A stretch of 64,000 bases of DNA from contig JAFDFZ010000002.1 of NCBI GenBank assembly GCA_019309565.1, positions 25,134 to 89,133 on the forward strand, read 5' to 3'. The DNA comes from Deltaproteobacteria bacterium. GTDB lineage: Bacteria; Desulfobacterota; Desulfobacteria; Desulfobacterales; SURF-15. Shown here piece by piece: positions 1 to 9,112 of this stretch. Numbering within the stretch: the stretch's first letter is position 1; each line of letters begins with the position of its first letter. The notes under the pieces were generated by a model. The model worked only from the letters and a program-made list of their open reading frames with translations. It did no database searches and was not told where the DNA came from. The translations under genes were made by a program, and so were the position numbers.

Positions 1-796
1 CCGTCTCGATCATTCTAAGCATGCTATCATACCATTTTACCTGACTGCAAAGCTGTTTTGCCATGATGGATCGTATTTCGTCAGGATTTGTTTCCACCTC
101 TGCCGTAACATTGAACACGATTGCACTTCGGGGCGGGGTAAATGCTACCGTGTATAGGTGCTCTTTGAACTCCTCTTGCGCCTCCCTGATCAGTTCACTA
201 TGCCAGGCACCACTGACTTTTAAGGGAATGGCTTTTGCACCCTGTCTGACGGCAAGCGATGATACCTTTTCAACCGGCCCCGGAGAGCCTGTTATGACGA
301 TCTGAAGCTCTGTGTTGTGGTTTGCAATGGACACTACGCCTTCATGTTTAACCGTGTCCACCAGTTTTTGAACTTCCTCTATGGGAAGACCGACAACGGC
401 GTGCATAACCCCGGTGTGTTTTGTGGATTCCCGGTGCATCAACTCTGCGCGCTTGACCACCAGTCTCATGGAGTCTTGCCTTGATATCACCGAAGCAGCA
501 CAAAGAGCACTGTATTCCCCAAGGCTATGGCCTGCACAGATGGCTGGCTGCACAGACTCTTTTTCTATCACAGCAAGAAATCCAAGATTTACCGCCGTAA
601 TGGCCGGTTGAAGGTTAACCGTTGAGGTCAAATCTTCTATAGGGCCTTTGAAACATAGTTTTGCAAGATTGATTTTGGCGACTTCCGATGCCATATCGAA
701 TATTTCTCTTACAATGTCATAGTCCTGATAAATATCATATCCCATCCCCACAAATTGTGAACCCTGACCCGGGAAAACAAATGCGATTTTTTTCAC
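1..796 (-). CDS. fabD: Malonyl-CoA:ACP transacylase (FabD), partial at left edge
   Basis: Read on the minus strand from a GTG at 796; the C-terminus lies outside the window, and 265 codons are visible. FabD moves the malonyl group from CoA to acyl carrier protein at the start of fatty acid synthesis in the cytoplasm. The N-terminus has the family pattern FVFPGQGSQ, the nucleophile elbow GHSLGEYSA lies near residues 89-97 with Ser91, and a downstream SGAWHS motif holds the expected catalytic His. The GTG start is favoured because a strong AGAGGAGGAG ribosome-binding site lies just upstream, inside the 18-base gap after the hemA stop. It is the last visible gene of the leftward hem/ccs operon. 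Its location next to heme genes is an operon arrangement, not a pathway link. The family call is firm. Confidence 0.93.
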   Translation of the reverse strand, partial: MKKIAFVFPGQGSQFVGMGYDIYQDYDIVREIFDMASEVAKINLAKLCFKGPIEDLTSTVNLQPAITAVNLGFLAVIEKESVQPAICAGHSLGEYSALCAASVISRQDSMRLVVKRAELMHRESTKHTGVMHAVVGLPIEEVQKLVDTVKHEGVVSIANHNTELQIVITGSPGPVEKVSSLAVRQGAKAIPLKVSGAWHSELIREAQEEFKEHLYTVAFTPPRSAIVFNVTAEVETNPDEIRSIMAKQLCSQVKWYDSMLRMIET

Positions 797-814
797 TTCT
801 CAACTCCTCCTCTT

Positions 815-2083
815 TCAGTCATCCAGGTTAAACAGCTTCCGTGTTATGTCCAGGTAGACAGAAGCGATCTTTGGATTTCCATTGCTCTTCAGAAACAGTG
901 TTGGATCGTGCAATATTTTTTTGACCATCGCATCTTTCATGCGATAAAGCGCTTCCCGTTCTTCACGGGAAAGGTGATTTAGCGACTGCAAGGTCTTGTT
1001 TAACTCCACTTCTGCAATGGCATTAAATTTATTTCTCAATGCCACGATGGTTGGTACCACATTTAAGCTGTCCATCCACTTGCGGAACTGAATCACAGCT
1101 TCATCAACGATCCGCTTTGCCTTGACGGCCTCACGGTTGCGGTCCTGGATATTCTCATCGATAACGGTTCGCAGGTCATCAATATCATATACATAGGCAT
1201 TGCTTAACCGGTTGATTTTGGGGTCGATATCCCGTGGAACGGCGATATCGATGAAAAACAACGGGCGGTTACGCCTTCGCTTCAGGGCGGATTTTACCAC
1301 AGGGGGATGCAGTATGAATTCCGTGGCGCCCGTAGAACTGATAATGATATCCACCAGTTCAAGATAACTTTCAATTTCATCAAACCGTATGGCCCGGCCT
1401 CGAAACCTTGCGGCCAGATCCACTGCCCGCTCAAAGGTGCGGTTTGCAACGAAGATATCCCCGGTCCTGTTTCGAATAAGATGTTCCACCGCAATTTCGG
1501 CCATCTCTCCGGCCCCGATTAGAAGCACATTTTTCTTCTCCAAGGTATCAAATATCTTACGTGCCAACTCTATTGCCGCGTAACTGACGGATACGGCGTG
1601 ATCTCCGATGCCGGTTTCGCTTCTGACCCGTTTAGCAACAAAAAAACTCTTGTGCAACAGCCGATTCAAGATGACTCCGGTGGTTTTTTTCTCCGCTGCC
1701 AGACGATAGGCATCCTTTATTTGCCCCAGAATCTGTGGCTCTCCAACCAGCATAGAATCAAGGCTGGAGGCGACCCGAAAGATGTGCCTTATGGCTTCAT
1801 CCCCCTCATAGATGTACAACATAGACCTGAAATCTTCATGGGGGAGCTTCTTGAAATCGGAAAGAAACCACTGTGCCCTTTCTGCTGCCAGAGATCGATC
1901 ACCGCATGTAAGCAAAAGCTCCACCCGGTTACAGGTAGAGATCAACACCACCTCTTCAATGGTCGGTTGTCTGCAAAGCACTTCCAGTGCCCGGTCTGTT
2001 TCATCCTGGGAGAATGCCAAGCATTCCCTTACTTCAACCGGCGCCGTGTTGTGATTCAATCCGATCAGTACAATCTCAGCCAT
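815..2083 (-). CDS. hemA: Glutamyl-tRNA reductase HemA
   Basis: A 422-residue protein, the usual length. It reduces glutamyl-tRNA(Glu) to glutamate-1-semialdehyde with NADPH, the first step of tetrapyrrole synthesis. The N-terminal catalytic domain contains STCNRVE with the nucleophilic Cys51. The NADPH domain shows the GAGEMAE nucleotide-binding turn near residues 190-196, and the C-terminal part is the helical dimerisation domain. It lies downstream of the ccsA-like and siroheme synthase genes on the same strand, so one operon would feed precorrin/siroheme and heme supply together with cytochrome c assembly. In sulfate reducers siroheme is needed for dissimilatory sulfite reductase and is also a precursor of heme (established knowledge). 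No hemL or hemB is visible here. Confidence 0.96.
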   Translation of the reverse strand: MAEIVLIGLNHNTAPVEVRECLAFSQDETDRALEVLCRQPTIEEVVLISTCNRVELLLTCGDRSLAAERAQWFLSDFKKLPHEDFRSMLYIYEGDEAIRHIFRVASSLDSMLVGEPQILGQIKDAYRLAAEKKTTGVILNRLLHKSFFVAKRVRSETGIGDHAVSVSYAAIELARKIFDTLEKKNVLLIGAGEMAEIAVEHLIRNRTGDIFVANRTFERAVDLAARFRGRAIRFDEIESYLELVDIIISSTGATEFILHPPVVKSALKRRRNRPLFFIDIAVPRDIDPKINRLSNAYVYDIDDLRTVIDENIQDRNREAVKAKRIVDEAVIQFRKWMDSLNVVPTIVALRNKFNAIAEVELNKTLQSLNHLSREEREALYRMKDAMVKKILHDPTLFLKSNGNPKIASVYLDITRKLFNLDD

Positions 2084-2176
2084 GATAACATGCGGCAGAT
2101 AATGAAATGGCCAATATCCGCAAACTTCCTGTCACCTTAATCTGCAACAGCTCCCCACCATCACTTAATCGCAATA

Positions 2177-3001
2177 TTACACCCGGGTAAAATCTCCATG
2201 ATGACCCTTTAACAATAAGTTTACCCCCAGAAAAGTAAACACAAGGATTCCAAAACCAAGTATCGACATGATGGCAGTCTTTCGCCCCCTCCATCCCAGC
2301 ACGAGTCGGCCGTGCAGCAGCGCCGCGTAAAGCAGCCATGAGATGGCGGACCAGACTTCTTTGGGATCCCAACTCCAGAAGCTGCCCCATACAGATTTTG
2401 CATAAACAAACCCCGTGATCAGCCCTGCGGTTAACAGCGTAAACCCAACCACGAGGCAAGCATAACCGGTCGTATCCATCAGTTGTAAAGAGGGCAGACG
2501 TTTGAAGAAAAATCCGTGCTGTTTGGTTTTAATGGCCCGCTCCTGCAACAGATACAATAACCCCGCACCGCAGGCCAGTGCAAATGCGGCTTCTCCTATG
2601 AAAATCACGATTACATGAGATATCAACCAAAAACTTCTGAAAACAATCTTTGCCTGGATACCACTCTCATATGCGGGAAATCCGGAAGCGACTAACATGA
2701 TGATCGCCACAAGCGGTGCGGTGAATATTCCCAACACCTTTAAATTGAACCGATAGCGGAAATAGAGAAAAACCCCTGCAACAGCCCATGCACCAATGGA
2801 AAGAGTCTGGTGAAGATTTTGTACTGGAAACTGTTTTGTTTGAATGAATTCGAATCCAATGCCAGCCGAATGCCACAGAAAACCGACCAGCAGAAGATAA
2901 TATCCAATGGTTTGCAACCTATCTTTTTGTTTGATGAGATAAAGGAGATATATCGCCGTGCTTGTCAGATAAAAAGGAATAGTAATAGACATGAGATTCA
3001 C
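2177..3001 (-). CDS. ccsA: Cytochrome c biogenesis protein, CcsA/ResC (CcmC-like) family
   Basis: A 274-residue integral membrane protein with about eight hydrophobic segments. The tryptophan-rich heme-handling motif WGSFWSWDPKEVWS lies at about 205-218, the WWD signature of the CcsA/CcmC/CcmF superfamily. Candidate heme ligands are His44, His129 and His230. In system II cytochrome c maturation this protein works with CcsB/ResB to move heme across the membrane for attachment to apocytochromes. No resB-like partner is visible in the window. It sits between siroheme synthase and hemA, with 26-93 base gaps, a gene order I associate with sulfate-reducing Desulfobacterota. HemX-type proteins linked to hemA belong to the same superfamily, so a regulatory role on HemA is the main alternative. 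Confidence 0.88.
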   Translation of the reverse strand: MNLMSITIPFYLTSTAIYLLYLIKQKDRLQTIGYYLLLVGFLWHSAGIGFEFIQTKQFPVQNLHQTLSIGAWAVAGVFLYFRYRFNLKVLGIFTAPLVAIIMLVASGFPAYESGIQAKIVFRSFWLISHVIVIFIGEAAFALACGAGLLYLLQERAIKTKQHGFFFKRLPSLQLMDTTGYACLVVGFTLLTAGLITGFVYAKSVWGSFWSWDPKEVWSAISWLLYAALLHGRLVLGWRGRKTAIMSILGFGILVFTFLGVNLLLKGHHGDFTRV

Positions 3002-3027
3002 CGAAAATTTCCGGCCGTCTGGTCCAT

Positions 3028-3699
3028 TTAGGGTTTGTTCCCAGCATCCATCAGGTTTTCATAACTGTATTCTTCCCCCAAAACCTCGCGCAAAATGGAA
3101 TTTACGGCTTCTATGTTACGGGCTCTAAGAGTTTCGAGCAGTCCCTTTTCGATCAACAGTTCGAAAACAGCCCTGTGAGCCTCGCTGTTATGATCCCCGT
3201 CCAATAGTTTGTTGCGGACAGCACCCATCAGGCGAAGAAATACTGCATATTCTTCACCAAACTGCTTTTCCAGCTCCTTTCGAAGTTTCTTCGCAAAGGC
3301 AGGACTTTTTCCCGAAGTTGAAATGGCGATCTGCAGATCCCCTCTATTGACCACTGCTGGCAGGACAAAATTGCATGACTTAGGCTGATCCGCAATATTG
3401 CAGAGCCTGCCCAACCGTTCAGCATCCCTGAAGATTTTATCATTCAGTTCTCTGTTGTTCGTCGCCCCGATAACAAGATACATGTTTTTTAGATCGTCTG
3501 TTCGATACTCTCTGCGATGGTATGTGATTACACCCTTGTCGGCAAGCCGCTGCAACCGCTCTGACAACCCAGGAGCCACAACGGTTACTCTGGCCCCAGA
3601 ATCGATAAGGGTAAGCGCCTTTCGCGTGGCCACAGCACCCCCCCCGACCACCAGGCAGTTTCGGTTCGTCAAATCAAGACAAACAGCATAGTATCGCAT
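3028..3699 (-). CDS. Precorrin-2 dehydrogenase / sirohydrochlorin ferrochelatase (siroheme synthase N-domain)
   Basis: A 223-residue protein corresponding to the CysG N-terminal / Met8p module, without the SAM uroporphyrinogen methyltransferase domain that bacterial CysG fusions carry. It oxidises precorrin-2 to sirohydrochlorin with NAD and may insert iron. The nucleotide-binding motif VVGGGAVATRKA lies at residues 17-28, and the following helices fit the dimerisation region. The C-terminal third (about 150-223) is divergent. It is the first of the tetrapyrrole genes in the leftward operon, upstream of ccsA and hemA. In sulfate reducers sirohydrochlorin is the branch point for siroheme, cobalamin and Ahb-pathway heme, so the gene serves several cofactors. 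Confidence 0.92.
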   Translation of the reverse strand: MRYYAVCLDLTNRNCLVVGGGAVATRKALTLIDSGARVTVVAPGLSERLQRLADKGVITYHRREYRTDDLKNMYLVIGATNNRELNDKIFRDAERLGRLCNIADQPKSCNFVLPAVVNRGDLQIAISTSGKSPAFAKKLRKELEKQFGEEYAVFLRLMGAVRNKLLDGDHNSEAHRAVFELLIEKGLLETLRARNIEAVNSILREVLGEEYSYENLMDAGNKP

Positions 3700-3795
3700 A
3701 TTTGATACATCATATCATAAAACAGGCAAGTGGTTTACTTGCAAACCGGTATATTCCCAACGAAAATCATCGGGGGCTCCTATCGACCGGCTATG

Positions 3796-4569
3796 TCATG
3801 GCCTGTTCAACACGAAAACCAGCAAATCTCGTGCAACAACCAGTGGTCCCCGGTAGGTCTTTCGGCACTGTTTTTCTATATCTACCTTGTCGCATGCCGG
3901 ATATAGATGGGTAAGTACAAGTTTCTTCACATTTGCTCGAGTGGCGATCTCTCCTGCCAGTGAAGGGGTCAGATGCCCGTCTACCTTTTTACCATCAGGC
4001 ATGGCCGATTCGCAGATAAAAAGATCTGCATCTTTTGCAATGCGAACAAGCCCTTGACATACATCCGTGTCTCCAGAGTAAACAACCGATGTACCTTCGG
4101 GACCTGTAATTCTAAAGGCGAGGCTTTCTTTGCGGTGCCGTACAGGCATGGATTGAACGGTAATATCGGAAAAACAGCGGATATCACCAGATGTAATATC
4201 AAGCTCGATTAAATCAAGCAATCCGACGCCCAGATCAATCCATTCTCCAAATACATGCTTTAGGTTTTCATAAAAACGCTTGACCCCCTTTCCCGCCACC
4301 ACATGCAATGGTGTTGTCCGCCGGGCACTTTTCGGATATTTTGATGCAAATAAAAAAGGAACAAACTCGGCGGTATGATCCGGGTGGAAATGGCTGAAGA
4401 ACATGTGAGTTACTTCGTCTATGGTGATCTTGGCTTGCAACAAACGGTGCATAGTGCCGACACCACAGTCCAGTACGAGTTTGCTGTCATTGGTCTCCAC
4501 CAGAACCGAGCATGAGCTTCTTTGAAGAGAGGGGACACAGGTCCCGGAGCCGAGAATTGTTACTTTCAT
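3796..4569 (-). CDS. MBL-fold metallohydrolase, ribonuclease Z-like
   Basis: A 257-residue metallo-beta-lactamase fold protein. It begins with MKVTILGSGT, and the metal-binding motif SHFHPDH lies at 59-65 (His60, His62, Asp64, His65). Further ligands are plausible in VVYSGDTD near 163 and in LTHLYP near 222. The short length and single domain resemble RNase Z / arylsulfatase-like hydrolases of the ElaC group. However, I do not see the long exosite arm that grips tRNA in true RNase Z, so the substrate is open. It is separated by only 9 bases from the upstream DHH phosphoesterase gene on the same strand, so the two are likely co-transcribed and may act on the same kind of phosphoester. Confidence 0.82.
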   Translation of the reverse strand: MKVTILGSGTCVPSLQRSSCSVLVETNDSKLVLDCGVGTMHRLLQAKITIDEVTHMFFSHFHPDHTAEFVPFLFASKYPKSARRTTPLHVVAGKGVKRFYENLKHVFGEWIDLGVGLLDLIELDITSGDIRCFSDITVQSMPVRHRKESLAFRITGPEGTSVVYSGDTDVCQGLVRIAKDADLFICESAMPDGKKVDGHLTPSLAGEIATRANVKKLVLTHLYPACDKVDIEKQCRKTYRGPLVVARDLLVFVLNRP

Positions 4570-4578
4570 TTCTAATTG

Positions 4579-5568
4579 TTATTTTTTCGCCACCTTTTTC
4601 TCAAATTGCCGAATCAACCAGCGCAGAACCCGCTTTTCGTCACCTGTATCGACCAGGTTCGCCAGATTGTCAATCTGTATTTCAGCCCGAGCCATACTCT
4701 TGTGACCACCGGCTGAGCCGATGTGGCCGAAGCTTGCCTTGGCGGTGTTGCCTGCATTTTTTCGAATACCGTCGTTTCTTAGAATTATCACCAGCTTGTT
4801 ATCGTAAATGCCGGATATGATGCTCCAGGTCACCGAACTTACTTTCATAAAAAAATCCGCCACCAGCACGCAAATATCCGGATTCGTAATTGGCCCTAAA
4901 TGGACAAACACCCTTCCTCTGCATAGATACATGGACCGGAGAGCCTTTTTAAAATATTTTAAAAAATCAAGCCTCAATTCAGCCTGCTCGATCTTCCGGG
5001 CAAGATGGATGTTTGCATGTCTAAACAGAAACTGAAATGCCCGAAGATCCTCAATGAGTGTTTGCCGCTCAAAGTTGCTGGTATCCGTCTTTATGGCATG
5101 GTAAAGTCCGGTGGCTAACTTTGCAGAGGGTTTGATTTTGGCCGAGCGTAAATACTCCGTCATGATACTGGCGGTAGCACCGTATTGAGGCCGGATGTCT
5201 TTAAAAGCAGCTTTCGGAGACGTATCAGGGTGATGGTCGATGATAACGTCGATACAAAACCGCCCGAAGGCCTCGTGATGATCCGGCTGGGAGTCGACTA
5301 TTACAACTTTGCTAAACCTTCCATCATCAAGGTCCTCGACGCGTACAAGATTCACTCCCAGAAGGCGCACCATGGCCAGGTTGTCGGGCCGCTTTATGAT
5401 GTTTACGTTGGAGATGGTAATCCCTGCAACTTTTCGCCAAAGAAGCCGTTTTACCGCCATGGCACTGGCGATGGCATCGGGATCTGCATTTACCAGAACC
5501 AATACCTGGTTATCCATTGAAAATTGCTCGTAGAAACGCCGGAGTTTTTCAGGAGTCGAAAGTGCCAT
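4579..5568 (-). CDS. DHH/DHHA1 family phosphoesterase (NrnA-like)
   Basis: A 329-residue protein of the DHH phosphoesterase superfamily. The N-terminal domain has NADPDAIASA at 28-37 (metal ligands Asp29 and Asp31), VVIVDSQPDHH near 88-98 and the DHH triad IIDHHPD at 109-115. The C-terminal DHHA1-type region contains FGHIGSAGGH. NrnA-like members degrade short RNA oligonucleotides, cyclic dinucleotide products or pAp. I cannot tell these apart from sequence alone. It is the first gene of the leftward run toward fabD. A dispersed repeat (5618-5775) lies immediately upstream, in the region where its promoter should be. Confidence 0.86.
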   Translation of the reverse strand: MALSTPEKLRRFYEQFSMDNQVLVLVNADPDAIASAMAVKRLLWRKVAGITISNVNIIKRPDNLAMVRLLGVNLVRVEDLDDGRFSKVVIVDSQPDHHEAFGRFCIDVIIDHHPDTSPKAAFKDIRPQYGATASIMTEYLRSAKIKPSAKLATGLYHAIKTDTSNFERQTLIEDLRAFQFLFRHANIHLARKIEQAELRLDFLKYFKKALRSMYLCRGRVFVHLGPITNPDICVLVADFFMKVSSVTWSIISGIYDNKLVIILRNDGIRKNAGNTAKASFGHIGSAGGHKSMARAEIQIDNLANLVDTGDEKRVLRWLIRQFEKKVAKK

Positions 5569-5617
5569 GGAAAACGTTTTTCCGAAGCTTTATTCTGGAT
5601 CTATTTAATCCAAGGCC

Positions 5618-5775
5618 GAGCGGTTCATCGTTCTTCGTTCAGGGTTAATATCCACGAATTAAAACCCAGTATCTCTCCGAGGCGTAGGCTCACCCCTCCG
5701 AGCCGGAGGCCAGAAACCAGCATCATCTCAATAAAATGGATTGTAACCCTCTAACTCCGAACCCTGAACCGATCA
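5618..5775. repeat. Dispersed repeat family A, copy 1
   Basis: About 158 bases. It matches the reverse complement of 12879-13000 over most of its length, including a shared outer GCGGTTC, the block GTTCTTCGTTCAGGGTTAA, and CAGCATCATCTCAATAAAAT. The ends form an imperfect inverted repeat with a perfect inner pair, GTTCAGGGTT and AACCCTGAAC. This copy carries about 35 extra bases near its middle. It contains no gene and lies just upstream of the DHH gene. It behaves like a small non-autonomous palindromic element. Confidence 0.75.
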
Positions 5776-5897
5776 GTTCAGGTAATATAAAACAATACAA
5801 TAATTTTTTTGAACTTATCAACCCCTGAAATCAAGAACAAGCGATGAATGCAGCATGATTTATACCCGTATAAAAAAATTGCATCATTGAAAACTAA

Positions 5898-6227
5898 AAT
5901 TATGGCATCATTAATTCTCTGCGAAATTCGGACCATGAGCCGAATAGGTATATACTGTTAAGGAATCATTTTGAATCCGCAGAAGACACCAACTATGCAT
6001 TCACCAAAACATTTGGAGACCCTTTTACGGCACAGGTTGAGGATAATGATCAGTTCTGGGTGGCGGATGCAACTATACGCTACCGACTGCCGAAGCGATA
6101 CGGAATCCTTAGCATCGAGGCCAAAAATCTTTTTGACGAAAGCTTTAAATTCCAGGACGCCGATCCTGCCAACCCCCGGATCTATCCGGAACGCTTGATT
6201 TTAGGGAAGATAACCCTGGCTTTTTAG
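5898..6227 (+). pseudogene. Remnant C-terminus of a TonB-dependent receptor-like outer-membrane protein
   Basis: An open frame without a good start runs from 5898 to a TAG at 6225. Its last 50 codons read like the final strands of an outer-membrane beta-barrel: WVADATIRYRLP, then LSIEAKNLFDESF, then NPRIYPERLILGKITLAF, ending in the terminal Phe typical of BAM substrates. KNLFDESFKFQD followed by NPRIYPER is the usual C-terminal pattern of TonB-dependent receptors. No plug domain, signal peptide or upstream barrel is present. A stop at 5895 closes the frame, so this is a degraded fragment. The first 30 codons do not look barrel-like and may be unrelated. Confidence 0.65.
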
Positions 6228-6980
6228 ATGATTAGACATGTTTGAACCTTGCCGAAAGGAGGTGATCAAATCTGTAATTGTTAGAAGACACAAACTCAGA
6301 GGATAATTATTGCGGCGCATTACAATTAAGGTGGATGATGGCAGAAGAAAATAAGAAGTATGAAGTATATGGTGATGTTTATCGAGATCGTCGGAGGGAA
6401 CATCGAGGGAGTATTTAAAGCTGAAAATTTGCCTACCGGTGATCCAAAAGATCCCGTTTTTCTTATACGTGGCGAGGTGCTGGCAGCAGCCTGCTGGATC
6501 ACCTGTCTAACGAAGTTGGAATCCCTAATAAACGAACTTCGCCGGGCTTGGGAGTCTCTTTCCTTCGCCCCGGCATGGGGCTGTAGGTTCCATCCAGCAA
6601 CGCCTATTCAATCTTTGTCCGATGCCGCCTATTTCAGTCAGAAACATCACTGGACCGGATTATTAGAGCCGACTGCATTTTTCTCAAACCTTGAGTAATT
6701 TTACTCAAAATCTTATTAAACAGTCAATATTTTTGTATGGCTGGACGGGAGCCGGGGGACGCGGTACACCCGCAAAAGATCTCGGTTGACAACCAAATTC
6801 GTCTTCGATAATTGGATATTCACCGGTATTGATAATTGATAGTTCAGCTGCTTGCATCTTTCTTGGTTTGAATTTTGAGTACGGAATACGAAAGTTTATT
6901 ACGAACCGACCTGAAGGTACTTTAAGGGTACTAAAGACAGCATCTTTCAACATCAACGAATCATAAATACAGGAACCGAA
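6228..6980. other. Gene-poor stretch, no supported gene
   Basis: 753 bases between the receptor remnant and the TPR gene. An open frame of 112 codons (6360-6698, plus) follows a weak ribosome-binding site, but I recognise nothing in it. Its composition changes halfway and its second half reads poorly as protein, so I do not call it a gene. The stretch holds a perfect 18-base palindrome at 6691-6708. Bases 6709-6980 show nothing I can name beyond the leader of the TPR gene. Confidence 0.5.
6691..6708. promoter_or_regulatory. Perfect 18-base palindrome
   Basis: TTGAGTAATTTTACTCAA is a perfect inverted repeat with 8-base arms around a TT centre. It lies 273 bases upstream of the Cys-rich TPR gene. 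It could be an operator for a dimeric regulator. There is no T-run typical of a terminator, and the AT-rich context makes chance occurrence possible. Confidence 0.35.
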
Positions 6981-7982
6981 ATGAAAAGAAAATGCATTGT
7001 TTGCGAGCAGAGTAAGGGGAAACGAAGTTGTATGCAATATGATAAAGCCATGGTGTGTCCGAAATGCTGCGCCCAAATACGGAATCCCTCATGTGATACT
7101 TGCTCATATTATAAAATAGCCGAAAAATATGCGGAGGATAAATTGCGGAAATCCGGAGGCAAATCCTTTATCATCGAAATGAACGAAGAAGTGGACAACG
7201 CGGTGGACAAGATTCTGGCTCTAATTGAAAGAAAAAAGTTTAAAAAAGCCGAAAAGCGTCTGGCGGAACTTTACTCGAAGTATCCCAATTACCATATGGT
7301 CCAGTATGCAATGGGTGCTTTGTTCGCCTTTAAGGGCCAAAATGACCAAGCGATCTCTCATTTGAAAAAAGCCGTTGATATTTATCCCAATTTTGCAGAA
7401 GCTTATTATAACCTCGGTGTAGTATATAAAAAAAACCTGGATGTTCCCAATATGGTCAAATACCTGGAAAAGGCGGTGGATATGAGTGATGCTGATAGCG
7501 ATATCCACCGTCAAGCAAAAATTTTGCTTAATAGTGTAGAAGATATTATTAGAGAACAAAGCGGTACGAATCTGGAAACTTATATTAGAGCCCAGGAGCA
7601 GTTCAAACTCGGTGTTGAATTTATGGAAAGAAACGAATGGAAAAAGGCCATTCATGCCTTTAGTGCATCCGCACGAATAGTAAACACAATGCCTCCGGTA
7701 TATGGGAATATGGCCATCTGCCACGCGCACTTGGGCAATAAGTCAGAGGCACTGGCGGCGTTAGACAGAGCGCTTGAACTAGAACCGCAATACGAACTGG
7801 CGATTGTGAACAGGAAGATCATCCAATCTTTGCCAGAGGGAGAGAAATTGGGCGACAAAATAAAAATGGTTGAATATTACAAAGAGTTTCCAATGAAAAA
7901 CCGTTCTTATATCCAGTATGTTATCGAAGAAGGATTGCGAAAGCTGAATTTTAAAATACCGAACGATGTTCAAAGAGTTTGA
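6981..7982 (+). CDS. Cys-rich N-terminus plus TPR-repeat protein
   Basis: A 333-residue cytoplasmic protein without a signal peptide. The first 41 residues hold three CxxC pairs (Cys5/8, Cys26/29, Cys38/41) and Cys17 and Cys30, which look like a zinc-binding module. From about residue 70 the rest is helical repeats. Clear TPR units lie near 88-135 (GALFAFKGQNDQAISHLKKA and AEAYYNLGVVYKKN) and near 190-270 (QFKLGVEFMERNEWKKAIHAF and YGNMAICHAHLGNKSEALAA). TPR arrays bind other proteins, and the zinc module suggests a scaffold for protein or nucleic acid binding. No family name comes to mind. It stands alone between two gene-poor stretches, with convergent genes downstream. Confidence 0.8.
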   Translation: MKRKCIVCEQSKGKRSCMQYDKAMVCPKCCAQIRNPSCDTCSYYKIAEKYAEDKLRKSGGKSFIIEMNEEVDNAVDKILALIERKKFKKAEKRLAELYSKYPNYHMVQYAMGALFAFKGQNDQAISHLKKAVDIYPNFAEAYYNLGVVYKKNLDVPNMVKYLEKAVDMSDADSDIHRQAKILLNSVEDIIREQSGTNLETYIRAQEQFKLGVEFMERNEWKKAIHAFSASARIVNTMPPVYGNMAICHAHLGNKSEALAALDRALELEPQYELAIVNRKIIQSLPEGEKLGDKIKMVEYYKEFPMKNRSYIQYVIEEGLRKLNFKIPNDVQRV

Positions 7983-8130
7983 TTACCTAGTATACTGCCC
8001 GGATGATCTCATCTATTTCTATAGTAAGCATTTAGTTCTCCCAAAACCCTTTATAGCGCTAAAGCTTCACTACGTGCCCATCGTTCCATTGTTCCATCAT
8101 TCCCTATCTTCAATACAAAATCTTTGTAAA

Positions 8131-9108
8131 TCACCCAGAACCGCCGGACTCCTTCACCAGATGAACCACCATGGAGGCGGGTACCAGTCGAACCTTTTTT
8201 TTCATCCGGGGCAATTCGCTGATAAGAATATCATATGTTACTTTATGAGGGTGACCGATGCCGATGGCCTGTCCGTGAGCCATGGCAATTCGAATCAGTT
8301 TGTTGATCTGCTTTTTTATGATGGTAGGATCCATCGTATGATCCAAAAAAACATCCCGCTGTGCGAACCGCACCTTCAAAAGGCGTGCGGACGGCCTGCA
8401 AAGGCTGTCTGCGGATGTTTTGCTGTCGATAAAATAAAGATTCCGTTTTTTCAGCACGGAGAAGATTTGATACATTTGGCTTGACATGGCGGTCATCTTG
8501 GATCCCATATGATTGTTGACCCCTTTTATGGTGGGAAGGGCATCCAGATTCTCATTGAGTTGATCGATGAGTTCATCAGGAGACATGGAGGTAAGAAGTG
8601 CGCCCGGACCAGGATCAACCCGGGGATACTCTCTTGGTTCCATTGGTAAGTGAAGCATTGTTTCAAGTCCTTTTAAACGGGCTTCCCGCAGGATCATTTT
8701 CTGAAAGGGACTGTGAGGAAGAACAGAAAGCGTAAGGCTCGCTCCCATGTTGATAAATTTTTTTGCCAGTGCCCTATTATACCCGAGATCGTCAATGATG
8801 ATGGCAACAAGCGGTAGAGTTTTAGGCTCGGCTGTCTTGGGCCCGGGGATCGGTTTTGGTACATGAATGTCTTCCCCTGGGTAAACCTCAAATTTCGGTA
8901 CTCTATGTGGGGATTTATGGGAAGGGCTGTAAGCTTGCCGTTTGATTGAACGGCTCTGCACCCCGTGGTAATGGACCACCACGGCAGCCACGAAAACTAC
9001 GGCAGCCAGCATGATAATGCCTGCAAGCGCTTTCGATAGATGCCGTTTTGATTTTTTGGAGGTTTTTTTTCGGGTTTTTCTTGGCCGCCCCGGTTTTCGT
9101 TTTGGCAT
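8131..9108 (-). CDS. Divergent polysaccharide deacetylase family protein (YibQ-like)
   Basis: A 325-residue protein. It has a very basic N-terminus (residues 1-25), one membrane anchor at about 27-46 (IIMLAAVVFVAAVVV), a Pro-rich linker, and a periplasmic domain from about 98. The domain has the family signature VAIIIDDLGY (Asp106, Asp107) followed by LTLSVLPHSPF, LHLPMEP and NNHMGSKMT. These correspond to the divergent polysaccharide deacetylase / YibQ family, often encoded beside ctpA and envC as here. The start at 9108 lies 5 bases after the ctpA stop, so translation is probably coupled. The enzymatic activity of the family is not settled; peptidoglycan or envelope maintenance is inferred from the neighbours. 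Confidence 0.88.
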   Translation of the reverse strand: MPKRKPGRPRKTRKKTSKKSKRHLSKALAGIIMLAAVVFVAAVVVHYHGVQSRSIKRQAYSPSHKSPHRVPKFEVYPGEDIHVPKPIPGPKTAEPKTLPLVAIIIDDLGYNRALAKKFINMGASLTLSVLPHSPFQKMILREARLKGLETMLHLPMEPREYPRVDPGPGALLTSMSPDELIDQLNENLDALPTIKGVNNHMGSKMTAMSSQMYQIFSVLKKRNLYFIDSKTSADSLCRPSARLLKVRFAQRDVFLDHTMDPTIIKKQINKLIRIAMAHGQAIGIGHPHKVTYDILISELPRMKKKVRLVPASMVVHLVKESGGSG

Positions 9109-9112
9109 GGAC

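Noticed and set aside
1598..2140. 180-codon frame on the plus strand
   Set aside because: It lies antisense to hemA, which has clear catalytic motifs; the frame is a shadow.
6360..6698. 112-codon frame as a gene
   Set aside because: No recognisable domain, poor protein character in the second half and a weak ribosome-binding site; more likely chance in a gene-poor region.
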